From Sclerotinia nivalis (Eukaryota > Ascomycota > Leotiomycetes > Helotiales > Sclerotiniaceae), in the NCBI GenBank assembly GCA_029531795.1, contig JAPEIS010000009.1, forward strand, positions 1,860,001 through 1,924,000: a stretch of DNA of 64,000 nt. The letters are read 5' to 3'. Of the stretch, positions 56,277 to 64,000 are shown piece after piece; positions within the stretch are counted from its first letter, which is position 1, and every line of letters starts with the position of its first letter. The notes under the pieces are model-generated. The model was not told where the DNA came from and did not search any database. It worked only from the letters and a program-made list of their open reading frames with translations. The position numbers and the translations under genes were made by a program.

Positions 56277-57155
56277 TAATATATAATATATCTTTAAGCG
56301 AAGCGAATAATCTTGGTGTGAATGGATCTTCGTAAAATAGGTATAGCAATCGTGCTGTATGACTCCGATTGCAAATTCTGTGGTTCCGGTTATAATATAG
56401 TAGTGTTGGGGTGTTTTAGGATCCAAATTGGTGATTCTGATTTCTTTGGATGAAGGCGATGATATTCGATAAGAACTTTCTCGTTACTTTTTAAATCATT
56501 AACTGGTTGCCAAGTTGGTGTGTAGTGTCTTTATTTGATCAAATAATGATAGCCATCCTTATCGTGATTATCTAGAACTCCTTCAAATATCCATTTCTGA
56601 ACAGATTCATTCTCATCGTTATCCCACTCCAAAATTCTGTCCCGTATAATCAGGGATTCTGATTCGTTAATCGTTGCTTGAACCGGGAAATGAAGATTAA
56701 TATAAATTGGAAATAAAAGAGAATAATAAAAAACAAAGAAGATTTTAACGTTCTTAAACAATTGAATAAAACAAGTATAAGAATAAATTTTGATAATCTT
56801 GTAAGGACTGATTCATTTATTATTTAGCTTTTTTGTTTTACACAAAGTCTTCATATTCTTAATATTGACAAAGACTTTCTGATCAGTTGTATAGCGAGGT
56901 GAATCAAAGCGATGATGGTTAGTATAGTTTTTATAAGTAGCAACTGTTTGCTATACAAAAGTACAAAGTTGTTTCAAGATATATTCTATACGATTTGTAG
57001 TTCTATTACTTTTAAAGAATTCCTGTTTTTGTATTAGAGTTATATCCGGTGGGTAAGGTTTACTAGGCTCAATGCTTAGATATAGATTAAAACTGTAATT
57101 GGCGAAGAAAGACGAACAATTAGTTGTTTTAGAAATCAAATTATTGGATGCAAAT

Positions 57156-57700
57156 TGTTACGATCACGCAATGTGACGATGGTCTTAATTCAAGGCATGA
57201 TAGAATGAATCAATTAATCTATACTAGAGAATAACAAACTACCGTACCAAATACAATAGAGTTGAGCCTTTTATGGTCCCCTCGGAGGGGACCAAAGCCC
57301 TAAGCGAATACAGGGTGAAATAAATGAAATAATAACCTGAGGCATTTTGGTCCCTTCGGAGGGGACCAAAAGCCGAAAGAATGGCCTAAGGCATTTATGG
57401 CATAATAGAATAACAGGATCGTCACACGCAACAGTTTCGTCAAAACAAGAAACCTAAACGGAAGCATTCTCATTTCGAATCATCAGCGTAGAAACGTCAT
57501 CGATCAGTTTGGAATGTTTAGTAAACAAGCTTCTTTGTATTGCTTATGAAAGGACAGGAATGGTGGCGAACTATAAGCGTTCTGATATCTCTTTATTGAT
57601 TGAACTTAAAAGTAATATCTTATTCATGATTAGAAAGGGTAATGAAAAGTTTGGCTACGGTTTTACGACTAATTGATTCTTTGCCTATGTGATCTTAACA
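57156..57700. repeat. Solo LTR, family 3, TSD CAAAT, itself containing another solo LTR
   Basis: TGTTACGATC...GATCTTAACA ends with CAAAT on both sides (57151-57155, 57701-57705). Removing the nested 255-bp LTR and one 5-bp duplication leaves 285 bp, the length of the family-3 LTR at 41905-42189. It sits in the E1 integrase coding region. Confidence 0.95.
57172..57426. repeat. Nested solo LTR, family 2 (255 bp), TSD CGCAA
   Basis: TGTGACG...CGTCACA with CGCAA on both sides (57167-57171, 57427-57431). Inverted match to 33863-34117. The youngest layer of the nest at this position. Confidence 0.95.
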
Positions 57701-60700
57701 CAAATTCGGTTAAGGGTAGTCAATCCAATTAATTGTTTTGATGATAATTAACAAAAGCTTATAAATACTATTCCAGAACCGAATTAATATATTCAATCTG
57801 ATTATCTGTTTGAAGATGAAAGGCTGAAGAATGTTTTAAAGTAATTTCCAATTGCTCCGAGAATTGTGACCAGAATCCTGATACGAATTGCGTTCCCCGA
57901 TCGGAAATGATATTGTCCGGAAGTCCATGAAGCGTATAGACACGGCTGATAAAAGCATCGATTAGTTTTTCTGTTGTTAGTGTATATGTATTGATGAAAT
58001 GTCTCATTTTGGTTAACCTGCAGATTATTATCAAGATATGTTTATAGATAGAATTATAACGAATGCAATCTGGGAGCGGTGTAATATAGTCAATTGAGAT
58101 ATCAGATTACACGCGAAAAGGGATAGACAACGGTTTCAAAAATCCGGGAGGCGTCGATTTGGACGATTTGGTGCGAGTACAAAGTTCGCAGGCCTTCACA
58201 TAGGACGCGATCTCCAAATACATGTTAGACCACCAGTATATACGAAAAACAAGATCGATCGTTTTAGTTCGACCAGGATGGCCGACAGGACCAGAAGAAT
58301 GAATTCGATAGATAATTTGGAGTTTGAGTTTATCGTCTGATGGAACCCAAATCTTATCCCGGTAGTAAATTCTATTATTTTGGATCGAACAATCTTGTAT
58401 AGCGATCTAGAGGGTTTTACGATGCTCTTTTGGTTATTTAGTCATCGATGGGTTGTTAAGAGTAGAGATAAGTTGATCTGCGATGTTGGACCTAGTATAC
58501 GCTGCATCGATTAAGGCATCAATTGGTTGGTTGTGGAGTGGTACTATTGTTTTTATTGATGTCAAATTGATATGTTCAATCAAATCCTTATAAAGGTCGT
58601 TGTCAAAACGGTTTTGAGGGAGGACAATGCGTTTTCGATTTTTTAGATGTTCATCGTTTGGATTAGAGCGATACGGTCGATCTTTGTGTTTTCTATTTAG
58701 TGCGTCTGGTCGAATAGCTTTGTTTCCTGGTCGATAGATTATACGGAAATTATATTGAGATAGAAATTCAGATTATTGTATTTGTTGTTGATTGAGAGTT
58801 TTTGTAGTTATAAAATATTCGAGGTTTTTGTGATCAGTGAGAATCTCGAATTCCTTTTGTGAGCTTTGGAGTTTTGGGCGTTATTCTTCTATTGTCTTGA
58901 TAATAGCGAGTAGTTTTTTGTTGTAGATCTTATAATTGTATTCCGCTGTTGTATGCTTAGATGAAAAGTAAGCGACTGGATGCAAAACGTTATCATTATT
59001 GTATTGCGAGAGAACTCCTTTTGAAGCTCAATCGGAAGCGTCGGTTTCCAAAACAGTTTTCCGTTTGTAATCAAAGTATGCTAAAACCGGCGTTATTGTG
59101 AAAGCTCTTTTTAAAACGTCAAAAGCCTTTGTATGATCTGCGGTCCAATCCTATGTAATATTCTTCTGCAAGAGATTGTTGAGAGAGTGATAAATCTTTG
59201 AAAAATCTTTTATAAAATGTCGATAGAAATTGGCGAAACCGAGAAATCGTTGTAAATCTTTTATATATAAAGGCAATTTCCAAGATGTAATAGCCGTGAT
59301 TTTTTCTTGATCTATTTCGATGTTTTTGATTGTAATGATAAGATCCAAATACTTTGTCTTTGTGGTTTCGAATTTGTATTTGTTAATATCAATCTGTAAT
59401 TCAGTATTCATTAATTTTTGAACTACTTGGTGGATATGCTCTTTATGCTCTACAGGATTATCGGAGTAGATTAGGATGTCATCGAGATATGCAGTGTAAT
59501 ACTTGTCCAACTTGTCGAAAAGCGTATGATTGATATAATGTTGGAACGATGCAGGTGTATTGTAGAGATTGAAAGGTATAATTAGAGATTCAAAAAGATC
59601 AAAACGAGTAATGAATGTAGTTTTCCATTCATTCTCTTTGGCGATTCGCAATTTGTTGAATGCTGTAATGATATCAAGCTTGGTGTAAATTTTTGCATTG
59701 CAAAGAGCGTTCAGTGTTTCGCGAATGATAGGTAATGGATAACGATTCTTTATAGTAATGTTATTTAGTCCTTGATAATCTTGACAAATGCGGACCCCCC
59801 TTTTCGGCTTGGCAGTCAATAGCAAAGGAGAGGTGTATTGCGATTTCGATTCCCGAATGAATCTTTTGGAGAGATTATCATTAAGCTATTTGTGCATTAT
59901 TATTAATTTTATTAGCGATAAAGGGTAGTTTTTGAAATAAGGTAGCTTTTTATCGGGCATCAATTCAATTTTGTGATTCCAGATTCGACGAGGCGGTAAT
60001 TTATTTGTATAATGTGGGAGGAAGGCAGGAGGTTTGTTTTGTAATTATATAGGAAGCTTTTGTTGTATTTGATCGTCACTAAGGGGAGGTTTGTCGGTTA
60101 AAAATTTATCGATATCAGCCTCAGAGATCTTTCGCAAATGGAGCGGCTTGTAATAATCGTATATAAAATCATAAAGTTGTAGTAAAATTCTAGAGAGCAT
60201 CTTTATTATATTGCCTTACCCTTGTAAAATCGATCGAAAATCCCCTTCTGTGAGTGTCGAGGATAATGTAGTTTGTTGTAGATGATTTTGCTCAATAGTT
60301 TTCTGTGTGGCATCCAATTCATCTTATATCAATCGGATAACCCGAACGTTATCTTGTTGATAAAACGAAACAAAGCTAGAAGCTTGCAATTAACGAATAT
60401 TATCTATATTTGGGTTTGTATCTTTGTAAATAGGTATAGGGAGTTCCCCAACAAAAAACAGGGGCAAATGGTTTTTTGGATTGTGAATAGGCCGACACCG
60501 ATCTGCAATCTTTAAGATCGATTTTGGATATAGACAATTGGGAATCATCTGTACTTGATTATTTGGTTCTCCGTAGCGCTTTGTTCGATAATGATTCATA
60601 CCAGATGTCAGACCCTACTGAAATTCGAGATCAATAAAAGAATCGTTAGATTGTGATATATAATCTTCATTTGATATCTCTTCAATAGAAAGTTTTTTAT

Positions 60701-61510
60701 AAAAAGTTCTTTTAAAAGTAGAAAGCATTTGAATAGATGAACAATCGATATCGTCCTTTGGATAATCCTTGATATATGGAAAGTGGTATTTATAAATTGT
60801 GTATTTAGCTTTTATATTAGGATCGGTAAGGAATTTATTTAAAGGTTCGATAACATCAACGATCTATTGTGGAGTAACTTTTGTTAGATCCTTTTGTTCC
60901 TTGATCGAAGATGGAATCGTTGATGCGGTAACTGGTTTTGAATCATGATACGCTAAGCAATTGGAAGTGTAATAGTTTGAAGAGAATGTTAAACTTATTT
61001 CCGTTCAGTTGATAGTAGGATTGTGGCGTTGTAATTATGGTAAGCCAAAGATTAACAGTATCTCTGATAAAAGCTGGGTAATGTAAAAGGACCAATATTC
61101 ATAATGATCCCTTATAACGATTTCCATCACAAAATATTCTATAATTCTATCAACGACCTTTCCATCAGCAAATCGGAGTTTGTGAGGGTGAGGTAAGAGT
61201 TGTATTTCAATATTGTATTTGGAAGCAAAAGAACGATCAGCAAAGGCTTCTCCAGAGCATCCACTATCAATGAGATTTGTAATAGTAAAGGGATTTTTAT
61301 ACATAGGGAATATAGTGGTTTTAACGAGTAGAGATTTGCTATTCATAGAGTTGAACTGCAATAATTTATCTCTATCCATTCCTCGATTTACTTTTTTGTC
61401 TTTAGTATTCCTTTATGAACGATTTTTCGTAGAGGTTAATCTTTTCCCTGTTCGGGACTTTCCTTGATTGAACTGGGTATAGAGACAACCTCCTCTAACT
61501 CGATATAGCC

Positions 61511-62821
61511 TTACCATTGTACCTGATTCAGGTACTGTTGGCTTTGTACCCAATTACTAGTATATTCTTTTCGAAATCCATTGCGATTATTATTAAACCT
61601 ATTAGCGTTTCGAAAAGCCGGAACGGCAGTGTGTTGATCAAGAGCCGGATTAGTTGAAGCAGCAGTATTATAGTTAGAAAAGGTATTAACGAGAGTTTGT
61701 TTGCCAGGAAGAAGATTACCATTGACATTATAAATAGTATGACAATCAATTTGAAGGTAACCGATCCTATTATAACAATTGCAAGAAACTGTAGGATTAA
61801 ACTTCTTTTTCTTATTTTGCAAATCCTTTTTTTATTGTCCTTTTTGTTTCATTGTATCAAGGTTTATAGGGTCACTATCAGCAACAAATGCTTTACCAGA
61901 ATTTTTATTATAATACTCAGCGTCACGAAGATTCTGATTCCAAGTAGAGAATTTCTTTTGTCAACTATCAACATCGTTGGCCGCGTAGGGGTTCGAGTTA
62001 TTAATGACCAAAATTCGAAGGGGGGTTGTAACCTTTTGCTTCATCGCGTTAATAATCTTGCAATCAGATTTGTGGCAAGAGTTAGCAAGATGAGACAACG
62101 TAAAAAAGAAAGCCGAAAAGGATTCCTTTGAACCTATAGAAAGCTTGTCGAATTTGAGCGAGGCTTCCCTTTCGATATCCACAGAGATATATAATTTGTT
62201 CAATTTGGCCAAAAACGAAACAGCAGAATCGAAGCAAGTAGGATCGTCAACGAATCTGGTGATATCCGTAATACGCTCTTGTTGTACTTGATTATCGAAA
62301 AGATTAATAGTATGGTTAATCTTCTTTTGTTTGAAGGCAAAAAGTTGTGAATCGATTATCCAATAGAATTGCAAACCCAACTTCCAGGATTGATAATCCT
62401 TTTGTTGAACAAGAATATTAGATTTTTCGTTTTTAAAAACGAATAAGTTCTTCTGAGTTTGGCAGGGAGTGATCGGTTTCTGGTTAGTGACAGCACTATT
62501 AGTGTCCAGTTGAACTTGCTTGTTGGTTAGAGTGCGAAGAAGTTCGATGTTTTTCGTTTTGAATTTTTCGATCTTATTTATTTGAATGGCGATATGGGTA
62601 GTTTGAATAATAAAGCGATCTTTGATGATAAAGAAAATATAATTCAGGTAAACAGTTTGTTCGTTAGGATCGGCAACAAGGTTTGGTGTTATTGGAGTAT
62701 CCAATTCTGCTAGGATTTGTGTAATAGTAGGTTATTGGCTGAAGACTCGTTGGATTTCGATACGAATTCCTTTGATAGAAGTAGAAATCGTATTATCAGC
62801 GGATGTAGAACTGGAAGCCAT
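61511..62821 (-). pseudogene. E1 gag, stop-ridden
   Basis: ATG at 62821 (MASSSTSADNTIS). One frame to 61511 with stops only. Capsid-like middle (WKLGLQFYWIIDSQ, FVDDPTCFDSAVSFLAKLN, SFSAFFFTLSHLA) and a degenerate zinc knuckle (CNCYNRIGYLQIDC, with Tyr where the ligand His is expected), then an Asn-rich tail. pol follows in another frame, so expression would need a frameshift or similar. Confidence 0.85.
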
Positions 62822-63101
62822 TGTAAAAAGAATTACAATTGTACAAAGTAATCGATAGGGAATTTGCGATTGTACAAAAATAATCAAAAACAGATACAGA
62901 AGCCTGTAAATAAATACGATCATACAAAAACAATTAGGGATCAAAAGCTACACAAAAGCAGATAAGAAACGCAACCACACAAAAACAGGCGAATTACGAC
63001 GGTACGAAAGCAATCGAAAACAGACACAGAAGCCTGCAGATGATTTGACAAGGTCAGATCACTTCGTAAAGTGACGGAGCCTTTGAAAGGGTAGTACAAA
63101 C
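62822..63101 (-). other. E1 leader between 5' LTR and gag, with internal direct repeats
   Basis: About 280 bp, non-coding. A 25-bp unit close to AATCGAAAACAGACACAGAA appears at about 62882 and 63012, and TACAAAA/ACAAAAACA motifs recur. The primer-binding site next to the LTR was not matched to a tRNA. Confidence 0.6.
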
Positions 63102-63264
63102 TATCACAGTAAGGGAAAAGGTATGTGTAGGTTTGATCTATTATTGTACTACAAAAAGGAGAAGAAGATCAAGAAGGTGACCTGATTATATAGAAGTGAG
63201 TGTATGCATGTGTGCCTAAGGCACACATGATCACGTGCAGGTGAAGGGAGATGAACCCGTAACA
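63102..63264 (-). repeat. E1 5' LTR (163 bp)
   Basis: TATCACAG...CCCGTAACA; followed by CTTAA. Confidence 0.93.
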
Positions 63265-63269
63265 CTTAA

Positions 63270-63709
63270 ATTCCAAATTATTCCTATTTATACGATTACT
63301 ACCCTACCTACATATAATGATAAAATAAAACAGTCTTATCACAGACACTACTAGTGCGATGTACTGCTCACTAATATTGCATTCATTGATGTTTCGTGCT
63401 GGGGTAAAAAAGGCACCAAAAAGAGAGAGCAGCAGGATATGCCGAAGTTTTGCCGCTCAACATATGTCCAAGAAAATGGGTATTGGCCCTTTGGATAATC
63501 ATAGTTCCAAGACCCTTCAAAATGTATGTGCAAAGCGAAAGAGCTGCACTAACTCACGTTGAAAAAACAAGTATGCGCAGTCCTAAAACCTGCATCGATT
63601 ACCAAATAATTAGTGATCTTCAATCTTTCTAAACGCTCGCTGGTATTGTAACAACTGAAGATGCAATACCCGGATGCCTGCAAGCAGCTCTGGTGACTTC
63701 CCAAATTTT
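63270..63709. other. Intergenic
   Basis: Non-coding DNA between E1 and the last gene; no gene recognised. Confidence 0.4.
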
Positions 63710-64000
63710 TCAAAAATTGGCCTCAATGTCCTCATTGTCCTCATTGTCCTCAATGTCCTCCATGTTCGTATCGTCTCCATCATCTTCATCTGCATTACTG
63801 CTATGGACCTCGTTGTTTTCTCCACCATCCTTTGCTGCACTTAGAATTGGAGACGCATAATTCGAGTTATAGATAGGATTCAAAACAAAATCAAGACCAC
63901 TGATAGTTCTCTTGAATCTCTGAGCACTGGTCTCCTTGGGGTCTCCATACTCGATTTGCTGATCTTTAACTGAGGGGGTGACTTGAACGCCATTTTTATC
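63710..64000 (-). CDS. 3' end of a gene of unknown function with acidic repeat tail (96 codons visible)
   Basis: One frame is open from the right edge to a TGA at 63710-63712. The visible part includes KETSAQRFKRTISGLDFVLN and then an Asp/Glu/Asn-rich end (MEDIEDNEDNEDIEANF) encoded by an imperfect 9-bp repeat (GAGGACAAT-like) at 63722-63765. No domain is recognised; the acidic tail suggests a nuclear or chromatin-related protein at most. The 5' part lies outside the window. Confidence 0.6.
   Translation of the reverse strand, partial: DKNGVQVTPSVKDQQIEYGDPKETSAQRFKRTISGLDFVLNPIYNSNYASPILSAAKDGGENNEVHSSNADEDDGDDTNMEDIEDNEDNEDIEANF

Larger units (their letters stand above)
56390..61379 (-). 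pseudogene. E1 pol (protease/RT/RNase H/integrase/chromodomain), stop-ridden
   Basis: One continuous frame with stops, split by the family-3 solo LTR; subtracting its 545 bp plus 5 bp keeps the frame (345 nt between flanking stretches, divisible by 3). Seen: protease active site DSGCSGEAF; RT 59151-59825 with ICQDYQGLN and an intact YLDD (TAYLDDILIYS); RNase H with LETDAS and [11 protein letters not shown]; integrase HHCC (HSSGPVGHPGRT...CELC), core SDRGTQFVS and HLQTDNQIEYINSVLE with the D,D,E pattern; FFANYSFN; and a chromodomain with YHYLIK (Trp lost to a stop) and TWQPVNDLK. Ends at TAA 56390. Confidence 0.9.
49953..63264 (-). mobile_element. E1: Ty3/Gypsy chromovirus with nested insertions, TSD CTTAA
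   Basis: Directly repeated 163-bp LTRs at 49953-50115 and 63102-63264, flanked by perfect CTTAA (49948-49952 and 63265-63269). Coding strand is minus: leader and gag on the right, pol leftwards, polypurine tract (GAGAAGGGGGTA on minus) next to the left LTR, now at 55760-55771 because E2 inserted between. Without the nested insertions the element is about 6.75 kb. LTR ends are TATCAC(G/A)G...CCGTAACA. The start would be TGTCACGG before RIP. Confidence 0.93.

Noticed and set aside
58889..59074. 61-codon ORF inside E1
   Set aside because: It is in a shifted frame; the RNase H reading lies in the main pol frame with stops.

Overview
The window is nuclear DNA of a filamentous ascomycete (Pezizomycotina). 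Evidence: short spliceosomal introns (46-105 bp, one of 329 bp) with CTAAC-like branch sites, an intron-bearing tRNA-Glu, fungal-only families (2EXR, DUF7924, NACHT-WD40 receptors of the HET-E/HNWD type) and AT-rich transposons decayed by C-to-T/G-to-A changes that look like repeat-induced point mutation (RIP). A Leotiomycete (Botrytis/Sclerotinia-like) host is my guess from overall style only; no sequence search was possible.

Gene-bearing left part (1-33 kb). In order: the 5' part of an Rtp1/TANGO6-like RNA polymerase II import factor (-), a decayed 2EXR gene, an intact 2EXR gene (-), an App1-type phosphatidate phosphatase (-), a DyP-type haem peroxidase with seven exons (-), a 390-bp tandem duplication, a secreted galactose-oxidase-like copper radical oxidase (+), a broken DUF7924 gene with an AT-rich 500-bp interruption (+), a small secreted six-cysteine protein (+), a RING protein with an acidic tail (+), a LINE remnant, a 14-TM MFS exporter (-), a second RING protein (+), cytochrome b5 (-) and the alpha subunit of actin capping protein (-).

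Repeat-rich middle (33.4-45.3 kb). A block at 33419-42421 is bounded by directly repeated LTRs of one family and by the same 5-bp sequence, CATGG, as if it were one insertion. Inside are a decayed gag, a 5'-truncated LINE, a Myb/SANT-like gene relic and, on the opposite strand, a fungal immune-receptor locus. That locus holds a SesB-like lipase domain, a NACHT-WD40 receptor whose N-terminus carries a sigma-type amyloid motif, and a truncated second gene ending in a matching sigma-type motif. This is the most interesting part of the window: a NOD-like-receptor/amyloid signalling pair, partly broken, apparently carried as antisense cargo between retrotransposon LTRs. Several solo LTRs with perfect 5-bp target duplications and a LINE fragment with a 16-bp duplication follow.

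Right part (45.3-64 kb). An RBR ubiquitin ligase (+) starts 91 bp after a solo LTR. A one-TM hypothetical protein (-) and tRNA-Glu(TTC) (-) follow. Then comes a 13.3-kb Russian doll: a Ty3/Gypsy chromovirus (E1, 49953-63264, duplication CTTAA) containing a second full chromovirus (E2, 50117-55754, AACAG), three solo LTRs (CCTTT, TAATA, CAAAT) and a further solo LTR inside one of those (CGCAA). Removing the insertions leaves an element of about 6.75 kb. Both chromoviruses keep their pol frame except for stop codons, as expected for decay by RIP. The window ends in the 3' part of an acidic-tailed gene (-).
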